A stretch of DNA of 64,000 nt from Caulobacter sp. CCUG 60055 (GCF_022750545.1 NZ_PUIC01000014.1:62001-126000), one strand, 5' to 3'. Shown: positions 47,895 through 56,487, counted from the first letter of the stretch. Translations and numbers: made by a program. Notes: generated from the sequence alone by a model not told the origin.

Positions 47895-48021
47895 GCGCGG
47901 GTTGTTAGCGCCATTCACAACCCGAGGCAAAAACTATCGTTCGCGGAACAGGCCCCTCGGAGGCATTGTCGACATGCGGCGCCGCTCGTTCTTTTCACCC
48001 TGCATCCGAAAGACCCGACCG

Positions 48022-48210
48022 ATGAAGATCCTGATCTTCGCGGGCGCTGCGACCGTGCTCGCGCTGGGGCTGGTCCTCGCCTCGCCGCCCCCGCCGCCGG
48101 CCTCCGCCTCGCAAACCGCCGCCCTGCACGACGAGCTGCGCTGGACCGAACGCAACGCCCCCTATGTCGTCGCCAAGGTCGGCGCGCCGATCACCCTGGC
48201 CAGCCGGTGA
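48022..48210 (+). CDS. Small secreted protein divergent from LysR gene
   Basis: A 62-residue protein with a signal peptide ([20 protein letters not shown]) and a Pro-rich stretch ([10 protein letters not shown]), leaving about 30 mature residues ([25 protein letters not shown]). A longer start (47893, in frame) would prevent the signal from being N-terminal. It lies divergent from the LysR gene. No family recognised; possible LysR target. Confidence 0.5.
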   Translation: MKILIFAGAATVLALGLVLASPPPPPASASQTAALHDELRWTERNAPYVVAKVGAPITLASR

Positions 48211-48243
48211 CGCCGCGCCGAGGCGCGCATGGCCTGAACGCAC

Positions 48244-48275
48244 AAAGGCCCGGAGCTCGCGCTCCGGGCCTTTTT
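48244..48275. terminator. Bidirectional terminator between small secreted protein and etfA
   Basis: Arms AAAGGCCCGGAGC and GCTCCGGGCCTTT (13 bp) around a TCGC tetraloop, followed by TT on the plus strand; the A-run on the left gives a T-run for the minus strand. Confidence 0.85.
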
Positions 48276-48298
48276 CGCGAACGGCGGCGTTCGGAGGC

Positions 48299-49243
48299 TT
48301 ACTTGCCCGCGGCGGCCAGGGCGTCCATCAGCTCCGGCACGGCGGTCTTGTAGTCCTGGACCAGGCCGTAGTCGGCGACCTGGAAGATCGGCGCGTCGGC
48401 GTCCTTGTTGATCGCCACGATCACCTTGGAGTCCTTCATGCCGGCCAGGTGCTGGATGGCCCCGGAGATGCCCACGGCGACATAGAGCTGCGGGGCGACG
48501 ACCTTGCCGGTTTGGCCGACCTGGTAGTCGTTGGGCGCATAGCCGGCGTCGACCGCGGCGCGGCTGGCGCCGACGGCGGCGCCCAGCTTGTCGGCCAGGG
48601 GCTCGATCACCTTCTGGAACTCGTCGGCCGAGCCCAGGGCGCGGCCGCCGGAGACGACGATCTTGGCGGCGGCCAGCTCGGGACGGTCGGACTTGACGAT
48701 CTCGTCGGAGACGAAGCGGGTCTTGGCCGCGCCGGCGCCGGCGTCGACCTTCTCGATCGTGGCCGAGCCGCCCTGGCCCGCCGCCTTGAAGGCGGTGGCG
48801 CGGACGGTGACCACCTTCTTGGCGTCGGACGACTGCACCGTCTCCAGCGCGTTGCCGGCGTAGATCGGGCGCACGAAGGTGTCGGCCGAAACCACTTCGA
48901 CGATGTCGCTGATCAGGGCCACGTCGAGCTTGGCGGCGATGCGCGGGGCGACGTTCTTGCCGCCGGCGGTGGCCGGGATCAGGATGGCGTCGTAGCCGGC
49001 GGCCAGCGGCAGCGCCGCGGCGGTGACCGCCTCGGCGATCTGCTTGCCCAGCGCGTCGCTCTCGGCGACCAGCACCTTGCGCACGCCGGCGATCTTGGCC
49101 GCTTCGGCCGCGACCGCGTCGACGCCCTGGCCGGCGACCAGCACGTCGACGTCGGCCGACAACGCCTTGGCGGCGGTGACGGTCTTTTCGGTGGAGTCCT
49201 TCAGCGACGCGTTGTCGTGATCGGCGATGACGAGAACGGCCAT
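48299..49243 (-). CDS. etfA: Electron transfer flavoprotein alpha subunit
   Basis: A 314-residue subunit that carries FAD and takes electrons from acyl-CoA dehydrogenases to ETF-quinone oxidoreductase. The C-terminal FAD-binding signature is present: [22 protein letters not shown] followed by [23 protein letters not shown], and the N-terminal region [12 protein letters not shown] is standard. Its start overlaps the stop of etfB by one base, which couples their translation. It serves the two acyl-CoA dehydrogenases seen in this window. Confidence 0.97.
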   Translation of the reverse strand: MAVLVIADHDNASLKDSTEKTVTAAKALSADVDVLVAGQGVDAVAAEAAKIAGVRKVLVAESDALGKQIAEAVTAAALPLAAGYDAILIPATAGGKNVAPRIAAKLDVALISDIVEVVSADTFVRPIYAGNALETVQSSDAKKVVTVRATAFKAAGQGGSATIEKVDAGAGAAKTRFVSDEIVKSDRPELAAAKIVVSGGRALGSADEFQKVIEPLADKLGAAVGASRAAVDAGYAPNDYQVGQTGKVVAPQLYVAVGISGAIQHLAGMKDSKVIVAINKDADAPIFQVADYGLVQDYKTAVPELMDALAAAGK

Positions 49244-49989
49244 TACAGCACCCCCGCTTCTTTGAGCTTGCCGACCAGATCGGCGGCGGTTTCGACCTTG
49301 ACGCCGGCCGAGCGCTTCGGCGGTTCCGACACCTTGAGCACCTTGAGATGGCCCTTGACGTCGACGCCGTAGTCGCCGGTCGACTTGACGTCGATCGGCT
49401 TCTTCTTGGCCTTCATGATGTTGGGCAGGCTGGCGTAGCGCGGCTCGTTGAGGCGCAGGTCGGCGGTGACGACGGCGGGAAGGTCGACTTCCAGCGTCTG
49501 CAGGCCGCCGTCGACTTCGCGGGTGACCTTGGCCTTGCCGGCTTCGATCTCGACCTTCGAGGCGAAGGTGGCCTGCGGCCAGTCGAGCAGGGCCGCCAGC
49601 ATCTGGCCGACGGCGTTGTTGTCGCCGTCGATGGCCTGCTTGCCCATCAGCACCAGTTCCGGCGCTTCCTGGCCGATCACGGCCTGCAGCAGCTTGGCCA
49701 CCTCCAGCGGCTCGACGTCGTCGTCGGTCTGGATCAGCACGCCGCGGTCGGCGCCCATGGCCAGGGCGGTGCGGATGGTCTCCTGCGCCTGGGCCGGGCC
49801 GATCGAGACCACGACGATCTCGGCGGCCGCGCCCTTTTCCTTGAGACGCACGGCTTCCTCGACCGCGATCTCGCAGAAGGGGTTCATCGACATCTTGACG
49901 TTGGAAAGGTCGACGCCGGACTGATCGGGCTTCACCCGGACCTTGACGTTGGCGTCGATGACCCGTTTCACCGGGACGAGAATTTTCAT
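49243..49989 (-). CDS. etfB: Electron transfer flavoprotein beta subunit
   Basis: A 248-residue partner of EtfA that binds AMP and forms the docking surface for dehydrogenases. The segments [38 protein letters not shown], the recognition-loop region [23 protein letters not shown] and the helix/AMP site [22 protein letters not shown] are all standard. The ATG at 49989 is preceded by AGGTCTGAGGGCG. Upstream of it on the minus strand is a divergent 92-residue gene; downstream etfA. Confidence 0.97.
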   Translation of the reverse strand: MKILVPVKRVIDANVKVRVKPDQSGVDLSNVKMSMNPFCEIAVEEAVRLKEKGAAAEIVVVSIGPAQAQETIRTALAMGADRGVLIQTDDDVEPLEVAKLLQAVIGQEAPELVLMGKQAIDGDNNAVGQMLAALLDWPQATFASKVEIEAGKAKVTREVDGGLQTLEVDLPAVVTADLRLNEPRYASLPNIMKAKKKPIDVKSTGDYGVDVKGHLKVLKVSEPPKRSAGVKVETAADLVGKLKEAGVL

Positions 49990-50219
49990 GGTCTTTTCGC
50001 CCTCAGACCTGGAATTGGCGGCCGCGCGATTTTTCGCTGCGCCGCAAAATGCGCGGCAAACTGACAAGCGGGCCGCCCCCTGTCAACGCACGGAAAACAT
50101 TCGTTCAAATTGACGTATGGGGAAGTTTGTGCGAGTTCGCCGCTCGAACCGACAAGAAATCCGCGACGCTTTCGGGGCGAAGCCCGGCTTCGCGCAAAAA
50201 GCGTCCCCGCAGAGCCCGC

Positions 50220-50498
50220 ATGAACCGCACGATCAATCGCCTGAAGCTGATTTTCCTCGGCCTCTTCGTCATCGGCAACGTGGCGATCTGGAGCTACCAG
50301 GTGTTCTGGAAATGGCCCGAGCAGCGGTGCGAGGCCCAGGGCAGCTGGTGGGACTGGCGCGACCGCATCTGCGCCACGCCCATGCCGCTGTCGACCATCA
50401 CCGGGCGCTTCCCGGGCCGGCCCGACCTGCCGTCGGTGGCCGGGATCGCCAGAACGCCGGCCGCGACGCCCGCCGCCCAGGCCCCGGCCAAGCCCTGA
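50220..50498 (+). CDS. Small membrane protein of unknown function
   Basis: A 92-residue protein with one N-terminal membrane helix (about residues 9-27, LKLIFLGLFVIGNVAIWSY), a short Cys-x-Trp-Trp-Asp-Trp segment (CEAQGSWWDWRDRIC) that could form a disulfide loop in the periplasm, and a Pro/Ala-rich tail. No family is recognised. It is convergent with the adenosyltransferase gene and divergent from etfB. The ATG at 50220 is chosen because the hydrophobic helix starts just after it. Confidence 0.65.
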   Translation: MNRTINRLKLIFLGLFVIGNVAIWSYQVFWKWPEQRCEAQGSWWDWRDRICATPMPLSTITGRFPGRPDLPSVAGIARTPAATPAAQAPAKP

Positions 50499-50563
50499 TT
50501 CTCGTTTGATCGTCCCGGGACCTCGGCGCGCGCCCCGCCACCAGGTCCCGGCTCTGCGCCGGA

Positions 50564-51142
50564 CTAGCGCGTCGCCCCCGGGACCCACAGCACGTCGGCG
50601 CGCCCCTTGTCGTTGGCCTGCCGCGCGGCGACGAACAGCAGGTCCGACAGGCGGTTGAGGTACTTGATCGCCGCCGGCCCGACCGTCTCGCCCTCGACGT
50701 CGGCCAGCTCGACCGCCGCCCGTTCGGCGCGACGGCAGACCGTGCGCGCCAGGTGCAGATAGGACGCCGCCGGCGACCCCGCCGGCAAGATGAACGAGGT
50801 CAGCGGCTCGAGCTCGGCGTTGATCTGGTCGATCTCGCGCTCCAGCCGTTCGACCTGCCCGTCGAGGATGCGCAGCGGCTCCCAGGCCAGCTTCTCGCCG
50901 CGATCGGGGGTGGCCAGGTCGGCCCCCAGGTCGAACAGGTCGTTCTGGATGCGCGACAGCATCGGGTCGAGCAGGGCGTCGCCCGCCGTGTGCAGGCGCA
51001 CCAGGCCGATGCAGGCGTTGGTCTCGTCCACCGCGCCGTAGGCGGCCACGCGCAGGTCGTACTTCTTGACCGGCTCGCCGGTGGACAGCCGCGTCCGCCC
51101 CTTGTCGCCCGTCCGCGTGTAGATCTTGTTAAGCGTGACCAT
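50564..51142 (-). CDS. Cob(I)alamin adenosyltransferase (PduO type)
   Basis: A 192-residue enzyme that makes adenosylcobalamin from ATP and cob(I)alamin, needed for methylmalonyl-CoA mutase. The PduO ATP-binding signature is at the N-terminus (KIYTRTGDKGRTRLSTGEPVKK), then AYGAVDETNACIGL, FDLGADLATP, and the conserved helix RTVCRRAERAAVEL with YLNRLSDLLFVAAR. Located between a HIG1 protein and the etf genes, as in many alphaproteobacteria. PduO and CobO are unrelated; this is the PduO fold. Confidence 0.94.
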   Translation of the reverse strand: MVTLNKIYTRTGDKGRTRLSTGEPVKKYDLRVAAYGAVDETNACIGLVRLHTAGDALLDPMLSRIQNDLFDLGADLATPDRGEKLAWEPLRILDGQVERLEREIDQINAELEPLTSFILPAGSPAASYLHLARTVCRRAERAAVELADVEGETVGPAAIKYLNRLSDLLFVAARQANDKGRADVLWVPGATR

Positions 51143-51153
51143 GCGGCGGGGGC

Positions 51154-51354
51154 TCAGCCGAGCTTGCCGCGCCACCAGAAGGCGGCGACCAGGATCAGGA
51201 CGGCGACGAACTGCAGCACCACGCGCAGGCGCATCAGCTTGTTGGAATAGGTGCGGCCGAAATCCCCGCCGCGGAACAGGGCGTAGATTCCGAAGCCCAG
51301 GGTGACCGCCACCGCGAGCAACGCGGCGGGGATCAGATAGTCGAACAGGTTCAT
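51154..51354 (-). CDS. Twin-transmembrane HIG1-domain small protein
   Basis: A 66-residue inner-membrane protein with two helices (LIPAALLAVAVTLGFGIYALF and LQFVAVLILVAAFWW) separated by a conserved basic loop (SNKLMRLRVV), which is the HIG1 (hypoxia-induced) domain. In other bacteria HIG1 proteins are linked to cytochrome oxidase; in this position it heads the gene order adenosyltransferase-etfB-etfA. The ATG at 51354 fits the family length. Confidence 0.85.
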   Translation of the reverse strand: MNLFDYLIPAALLAVAVTLGFGIYALFRGGDFGRTYSNKLMRLRVVLQFVAVLILVAAFWWRGKLG

Positions 51355-51638
51355 GCCCCGATTGTACGCGCGGGGGCCCCGCCGAGGCGAGCGCAAAGGC
51401 GCGGCGGCCCTCAGATCGCCTCAAGCCGAGCGCAATTTCGAGAAAAAGTGGCTTGCTGAACGATGGTCACCGACCTATATCGACCATGCTCGACGAACAC
51501 GGTCACCGATCGGGCGCGTTGAATCCGGCACAAAATCCGGAAACGACGACAAAAAACGCTACTTTTCGCGTCCGCCAAGGCGAATTCGCGGATAAGTAGT
51601 GTCAGCCGTTTACATGACGCACTTGGGGCTGGGCTGTT

Positions 51639-51658
51639 TGAGTGAGCGCGCTCACTCA
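51639..51658. promoter_or_regulatory. Perfect 20-bp palindrome, candidate TetR operator
   Basis: TGAGTGAGCGCGCTCACTCA is its own reverse complement across all 20 bases. The TGAGTGA...TCACTCA form is typical of TetR-family operators, and two TetR genes follow. It lies 230 bp before the first. Confidence 0.65.
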
Positions 51659-51728
51659 TTGTCGCCGCCTCGCCGGAAGGCGAGGCGACAAACCGGCGCG
51701 CCGTCCGCGGCGCCCAGGAGACCAGACG

Positions 51729-51809
51729 ATGGTTCGCTTCGGTTCGACACGAGACGCCGCGTTCCCGCGGCCGATCACGTCCCTGACCGCCGCGCGCCTT
51801 CGTCGCTGA
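51729..51809 (+). CDS. Possible 26-residue leader peptide
   Basis: ATG at 51729 follows CAGGAGACCAGACG, a strong ribosome site very like the one used by the TetR gene 60 bp downstream (CAGGAGACCATCCG). The product begins MVRFGSTRDAAFPRPI and is basic and Arg-rich at the end. It could be a leader peptide or a duplicated initiation region; no homologue recognised. Confidence 0.35.
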   Translation: MVRFGSTRDAAFPRPITSLTAARLRR

Positions 51810-51869
51810 CTATCGCACTGACCTGAAGACAGGCGGCGGGCTCCCCCTCGCACGCCAGGAGACCATCCG

Positions 51870-52517
51870 ATGAACCATATACCCGCCCGCATTCTCGCTG
51901 CGCCGGGCCGTCCCCTCACCCGCCGCGCCCTCGCCAAGCTGCAGACCCGCCAGCGCGTGCTGAACGCGGCCAAGGCGCTGTTCACCGAGCGCGGCTACGA
52001 AGGCGCGACGATCCGCGACATCGCGGCGGCGGCGGGCATGTCGACCGGAGCGGTGTTCGCCAGCTTCAGCGACAAGTCCGACCTGTTCAACGAAGTCATC
52101 ATCGCCGACTACGAGGCGACGCTCGACGCCATGCGCGAGGCGGCCGCCCGCGAGGCCGGGACGGCCGGCGCGCTCAGCGCCCTGTTCACGGTGGCCTACG
52201 AGTTCCACCTGGCCCAGTTGCCGCTGGCCCAGGCCGGCATCAGCGTGTCGTGGTCGCGCAGCCCGGCCGCCGAGCAGCGCAACCGCGAAGGCCTGCGCCC
52301 GATGATCGGCCTGGTCAGCGACGTGCTGAGCCGGGGCGTCGAGCGTGGCGAACTGCCGCACGACCTGGACGTCCGGCTGATCGGCGAAATGATCTGGGAC
52401 AGCTATCTGTCGAACTATCGGCGCGCGGCCTACGACGGCTGGGCGCTGGAGGCGCTGGTCGATCGGTTGAACGACCAGATCGGCGTCATCCTGGCGGGAA
52501 GCCGCAAGGCCGCCTGA
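51870..52517 (+). CDS. TetR-family transcriptional regulator (first of two)
   Basis: A 215-residue regulator. The helix-turn-helix (about residues 26-72) reads RQRVLNAAKALFTERGYEGATIRDIAAAAGMSTGAVFASFSDKSDLF. The C-terminal ligand domain is typical in size. Two TetR genes lie in tandem 118 bp apart and this one has the candidate 20-bp operator upstream, so autoregulation is likely (inference). It starts after CAGGAGACC. Ligand unknown; nearby acyl-CoA dehydrogenase suggests a fatty acid or acyl-CoA effector. Confidence 0.9.
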   Translation: MNHIPARILAAPGRPLTRRALAKLQTRQRVLNAAKALFTERGYEGATIRDIAAAAGMSTGAVFASFSDKSDLFNEVIIADYEATLDAMREAAAREAGTAGALSALFTVAYEFHLAQLPLAQAGISVSWSRSPAAEQRNREGLRPMIGLVSDVLSRGVERGELPHDLDVRLIGEMIWDSYLSNYRRAAYDGWALEALVDRLNDQIGVILAGSRKAA

Positions 52518-52574
52518 GGGGCGCGGCCTTTGGGGGATTGAACGATCGAGGGGGCCGCCAAGAGCCCCTCGCGG

Positions 52575-52603
52575 ACCGTTCCGGGCCCACCGCCCGGAAC
52601 GGT
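52575..52603. terminator. Perfect hairpin between the two TetR genes
   Basis: Arms ACCGTTCCGGG and CCCGGAACGGT (11 bp, exact) around a 7-base loop, 57 bp after the first TetR stop and 32 bp before the second start. No T-run; it may be a terminator or a protein-binding dyad. Confidence 0.5.
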
Positions 52604-52635
52604 TCGGCGTTTGGAAATGAAGGGGAGCGGGGCGT

Positions 52636-53241
52636 TTGGGCGTAAGAGACACACAGAAGCAGGCGACGCGGGGCCGGGTGCTGGCCGCAGCGCGGGACCT
52701 GTTCGACGCGGCGGGGTTCGAGGCGACGACCACGCGGCAGATCGCCGATCGTGCCGGGGTGGCCGTCGGCAGCGTGTTCACCACCTTCGCCAGCAAGGCC
52801 GAGATCCTCAGCCAGGTCATGGTCGACCGGCTGGAGGCGCTCTACGCCGAACTCGAGCGCGTCGCGCCGCACCTGCGCGGCCCGACGGTCGACCGGCTGC
52901 GCAGCCTGATGGCCATCCACTACAGCTTCGAGATGCGCCGCGCCCGGCTGTTCGTCGCCTATATCGCCGCCTCCTACGGCTGGCCGCTCGACGGCGCCGT
53001 GACGCCGCTCGGCCAGAACAAGCGGCTGCAGGAGATGCTGGGCGAACAGCTGCGCAGGGGGATCGAGGCCGGCGACGTGCGGCCCGACGCCGACGTGCCG
53101 CTGTTCATCGAGGCCCTGCTGGCCGCCTATTTCTGGAACTATCGCCGGGTGGTGCAGGAAGGCGCCGACGCCGCCGCCCTGACCGCGATCATGGACCGCC
53201 AGCTCGGCCTGCTGTTCGAGGGGGTGGCGGCCCGGCCCTAG
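52636..53241 (+). CDS. TetR-family transcriptional regulator (second of two)
   Basis: A 201-residue TetR-type regulator: helix-turn-helix at about residues 12-55 (RVLAAARDLFDAAGFEATTTRQIADRAGVAVGSVFTTFASKAEIL), then a C-terminal ligand domain. The start is TTG after GGGGAGCGGGGC. It is about 30% alike to its neighbour by eye and so is probably an old duplicate or an independent member. Its stop overlaps by 4 bp that of the convergent acyl-CoA dehydrogenase gene, a likely target. Confidence 0.88.
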   Translation: MGVRDTQKQATRGRVLAAARDLFDAAGFEATTTRQIADRAGVAVGSVFTTFASKAEILSQVMVDRLEALYAELERVAPHLRGPTVDRLRSLMAIHYSFEMRRARLFVAYIAASYGWPLDGAVTPLGQNKRLQEMLGEQLRRGIEAGDVRPDADVPLFIEALLAAYFWNYRRVVQEGADAAALTAIMDRQLGLLFEGVAARP

Positions 53242-54926
53242 TTCGCCCCCTCCTCCAGCAGACGGCGGGCGATGACCTGGGCCTGGATCTCGCCGGCCCC
53301 CTCGAAGATGTTGAGGATGCGGGCGTCGGCCAGCACGCGGCTGATCGCGTACTCCATGGCGAAGCCGTTGCCGCCGTGGATCTGCAGGGCGTTGTCGGCC
53401 GCCGCCCAGGCGACCCGGGCGCTCAGAAGCTTGGCCATGCCGGCCTCCAGGTCGCAACGCTTGCCCTCGTCCTTGCGGCGGGCGGCGAAATAGGTGAGCT
53501 GGCGCACGCCCATGATCTCGGCCGCCATCATCGCCAACTTGTTGTGCACGCGGGGGAACTCGAAGATCGGGCCGCCGAACTGCCGGCGGTCGAGGGCGTA
53601 GCGAAGGCCGGTCTCCATGGCGCACTGGGCCACGCCGATGGCCCGGGCCGCCGTCTGGATGCGGGCGCTCTCGAAGGTGGCCATCAGCTGCTTGAAGCCC
53701 TGGCCCTCGACCCCGCCGAGCAGGTTTTCCGCCGGAACCCTGAAGCCGTCGAAGCCGAGCTCGTACTCCTTCATGCCGCGATAGCCGATCACCCCGATCT
53801 CGCCGCCGCTCATGCCCGGCGTCGGGAAGTCGCCGGCCTCGTTCATCCGGGTCTTGGGCGCCAGCAGCATGGAAAGGCCGCGATAGTCCGTGGTCTGCGG
53901 ATCGGTGCGGACCAGCAGGGTCATCATGTCGGCGCGGGCGGCGTGGGTGATCCAGGTCTTGTTCCCCGTCACCACATAGTCGTCGCCGTCGCGCGCGGCG
54001 CGGGCGCGCAGCGATCCCAGGTCCGAGCCGGTGTTCGGCTCGGTGAACACCGCCGTCGGCAGGACCTCGGCCGAGGCGATCCTGGGCAGCCAGCGCTGTT
54101 TCTGCGCCTCGGTGCCGCCGGTCAGGATCAGCTCGGCGGCGATCTCGGAGCGGGTGCCCAGCGAGCCGACGCCGATATAGCCGCGGCTCAGCTCCTCGGA
54201 GACCACGCACATGGCGGTCTTGCCCAGCCCCGCGCCGCCGAATTCCTCGGGGATGGTCAGGCCGAACACGCCGAGCGCGCCCAGCTCGCCGATCAACGCG
54301 ATCGGGATGAGCTGGTCCTCCAGGTGCCATTGATGGGCGAAGGGGACGACCTTTTCCTCGGCGAAGGCGTGGAACTGGTCGCGGATCATCTCGAAGGTCT
54401 CGTCGAGACCGGTGCGCTCCAGGGTCGGCCGTCCGCGCGCCTCGGACAGCAGCTCGGCGACGCGGGTCTTGACCGCCTGGCCGCCGGCCGCCTGCATCAG
54501 CCGCGCCAGCGGCGGGGCGAACAGCAGGTCCATGGTCTGGCGATCGACGCCGAGGTCGGCCGGGCGCACGACCTCGCCCTGGTTCATCGGCACGCCGCCG
54601 ACCAGCTGGCAGGCGTATTCGGCCAGCAGCAGCTGGGCCAGCAGGGCCTCGACCTCGCCGAACGCGCCCTCGGCCGCCAGGCCGTCGGCCCAGGCCGAGA
54701 CCTGGGTCATCAGCTCGGCGTAGGTGGCGTACCAGCCGAAGCCATGCACGGCGTGCTGTTCGCGGTCGGCCGCCTTGCGGTCGATCTTGCCGTCCGCCGA
54801 GACCTTGGCCCGCACCGCCGCCCGCGCCTCGGCGACAAAGGCCTGCGCGGCCCGCGCCGCCTCGCGCATCGTCTCGCGCAGGTCGGGAAGGACCAGATCG
54901 GCGGTTCCGGCGTCGGCTTGGCTCAT
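53238..54926 (-). CDS. Acyl-CoA dehydrogenase with long N-terminal domain
   Basis: A 562-residue flavoenzyme. The catalytic core (about residues 170-560) shows PTAVFTEPNTGSDLGSLRARA, VTGNKTWITHAARADM, the FAD region ARAIGVAQCAMETGLRYALDRRQFGGPI and a C-terminal QIHGGNGFAMEYAISRVLADARILNIFEGAGEIQ. An unusual extra N-terminal region of about 150 residues (helical, Ala-rich, EARAAVRAKVSADGKIDRKAADREQHAVHGFGWYATYAELM) precedes it and shows no motif I know. The start is ATG 54926 (GGGGAG upstream). It is opposite to the TetR pair. Confidence 0.9.
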   Translation of the reverse strand: MSQADAGTADLVLPDLRETMREAARAAQAFVAEARAAVRAKVSADGKIDRKAADREQHAVHGFGWYATYAELMTQVSAWADGLAAEGAFGEVEALLAQLLLAEYACQLVGGVPMNQGEVVRPADLGVDRQTMDLLFAPPLARLMQAAGGQAVKTRVAELLSEARGRPTLERTGLDETFEMIRDQFHAFAEEKVVPFAHQWHLEDQLIPIALIGELGALGVFGLTIPEEFGGAGLGKTAMCVVSEELSRGYIGVGSLGTRSEIAAELILTGGTEAQKQRWLPRIASAEVLPTAVFTEPNTGSDLGSLRARAARDGDDYVVTGNKTWITHAARADMMTLLVRTDPQTTDYRGLSMLLAPKTRMNEAGDFPTPGMSGGEIGVIGYRGMKEYELGFDGFRVPAENLLGGVEGQGFKQLMATFESARIQTAARAIGVAQCAMETGLRYALDRRQFGGPIFEFPRVHNKLAMMAAEIMGVRQLTYFAARRKDEGKRCDLEAGMAKLLSARVAWAAADNALQIHGGNGFAMEYAISRVLADARILNIFEGAGEIQAQVIARRLLEEGAN

Positions 54927-55033
54927 GTCGGACGAAGCTCCCCTGGTCCTGGCGCCCGGTGTTCCGGGTCGCTCATGTCGCAAATGCGAGATGGACCTTA
55001 CAGGTCCTTCCGCACCCGCGAAAAGCCCGACGT

Positions 55034-56398
55034 TCAGCCCCGCCGCTTCGGACCCGGTCCTGGCTTGCCCGGCCTGAGTCCGCCGGGCCCGGGCCGGGCC
55101 GATCCGCCCCGGCCCGGTTTGACCTGGCCGGACGCGCCGTGGCCAGGCTTGCTCGGGGCAGGCTTGTTCGGGCCTGACTTACTCTGGCCAGGCTTGCCCT
55201 GGCCCAGCGCGCCCGAACCGGACCGGCTCGAACCAGCCGGGGCCTTGGACCGGCCGCCGGCCTCGCCGGCCGGCCGGCCGGCGCCCTTGACCGAGGTCGC
55301 GCCGCCGGAGCGGGCGGGGCGCTTGCCGGGCGGGCCGCCGAGATCGACGCCGCGCACCGGCGGCCGGGCGGCGTCGGCCTTGGCCGACTTGGGCGGCCCC
55401 TTGGGCTTGCGCGCCGGCCCCGGCTTCTTCTTCGGCTTGGCCCAACCGGCCTTGTAGACCGGCTTGCGCGGCGTCTCGACGGCCGGCGACGGTTCGACCG
55501 CCACGACCGCGGCGACGGCGCCCGGCGCGGTGCGGCCGCGACGACGGCCGTCGCCGGCGGCGACGCCGCTGGCCGCCCGCGGCGCGGCGGCGCGCACCGT
55601 GCGGTCGCCCGTGGGCAGGTTCTCGGCCGGCACATAGGCGGCGAGCTGTTCGCGGATGACGCGCGGCCCGACCTCCTCGACCGCGCCCACCGGCAGGGGC
55701 CCGAGCTGGAAGGGGCCGTAGGACAGGCGGATCAACCGGTTCACGGTCAGGCCGAGGGATTCCAGCACCTTGCGGACCTCGCGGTTCTTGCCCTCGGTCA
55801 GGGTGACCGTGATCCACAGATTGGCGCCGGCCGCCCCCTCCTTGGCCTTGTCGAGCGTCGCCTCGATCGGGCCGTAGTGGACGCCCTCGATGGTGACGCC
55901 GTCCTTCAGGCGGTCGAGCTTGGCCTGGGTGGCGTGGCCGCGCGCGCGGGCCCGATAGCGCCGCACCCAGGCGTTGGCCGGCAGCTCCAGCGCCCGCGCC
56001 AGCGCCCCGTCGTTGGTCAGGATCAGCAGCCCCTCGGAATTGAGGTCGAGACGGCCGACCGAGATCACCCGCGGCAGGCCGTCGGGCAGGTTCTCGAACA
56101 CGGTCGGACGCCCCTGGGGATCGCTGTGCGAGGTCAAGAGGCCGACCGGCTTGTGATAGCGCCAGACCCGCGTCGGCTCCGGCTCGGACACCACTTCGCC
56201 GTCGACGGTGAGGATGTCGCCCGGCGCGACCTTGACCGCCGGCGTGGTCAGCACCTGGCCGTTCAGGCTGACCCGGCCGGCCTCGATCAGGCGCTCGACC
56301 TCGCGCCGCGAGGCCACGCCCGCCCGCGCCAGCGCCTTGGCGACGCGCTCGCCGTCCCGGGTCTCTTCGGTGTCGGTTTGTGGGGAATAGGAATTCAT
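55034..56398 (-). CDS. rluB: Pseudouridine synthase RluB/RsuA type with long basic tail
   Basis: A 454-residue protein that would form pseudouridine in 23S rRNA. An S4 RNA-binding domain is at residues about 18-65 (GERVAKALARAGVASRREVERLIEAGRVSLNG); the catalytic domain follows (about 75-265) with the Asp motif GRLDLNSEGLLILTNDG and the conserved KLD/GKNREVRKVLESLGLTVNRLIRLSYGPF. The last about 185 residues are low-complexity, Lys/Pro/Gly/Ser-rich with repeats such as KPGxxKPG, and are probably disordered RNA-binding tail. Start ATG 56398 gives the family N-terminus; ATG 56428 is possible. Confidence 0.88.
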   Translation of the reverse strand: MNSYSPQTDTEETRDGERVAKALARAGVASRREVERLIEAGRVSLNGQVLTTPAVKVAPGDILTVDGEVVSEPEPTRVWRYHKPVGLLTSHSDPQGRPTVFENLPDGLPRVISVGRLDLNSEGLLILTNDGALARALELPANAWVRRYRARARGHATQAKLDRLKDGVTIEGVHYGPIEATLDKAKEGAAGANLWITVTLTEGKNREVRKVLESLGLTVNRLIRLSYGPFQLGPLPVGAVEEVGPRVIREQLAAYVPAENLPTGDRTVRAAAPRAASGVAAGDGRRRGRTAPGAVAAVVAVEPSPAVETPRKPVYKAGWAKPKKKPGPARKPKGPPKSAKADAARPPVRGVDLGGPPGKRPARSGGATSVKGAGRPAGEAGGRSKAPAGSSRSGSGALGQGKPGQSKSGPNKPAPSKPGHGASGQVKPGRGGSARPGPGGLRPGKPGPGPKRRG

Positions 56399-56487
56399 CT
56401 TAAAGGGTTCCGTCGAAGGCTGCGCCATCTCTCGATGGGGCGGCCAGGATAGGCCGCCCGCGGCCAAACGCAAAACGGCGTCCCTGC

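Larger units (their letters stand above)
51355..51869. other. Intergenic control region upstream of the TetR genes
   Basis: About 515 bp with no full-size gene. It contains an inverted repeat ATGGTC...GACCAT (51463-51486), two copies of GGTCACCGA (51465 and 51501), a perfect 20-bp palindrome (51639-51658), a hairpin (51660-51691) and a 26-codon frame with a strong ribosome site (51729-51809). The palindrome and leader frame are described separately; the rest is unassigned. Confidence 0.6.

Noticed and set aside
51411-51659. 82-codon minus-strand frame between HIG1 and TetR genes
   Set aside because: No ribosome site, no domain, and it crosses the perfect palindrome; probably non-coding.
52575-52603. 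Perfect hairpin considered as an insertion-sequence end or attachment site
   Set aside because: No transposase, target duplication or tRNA nearby; a terminator or operator explains it better.
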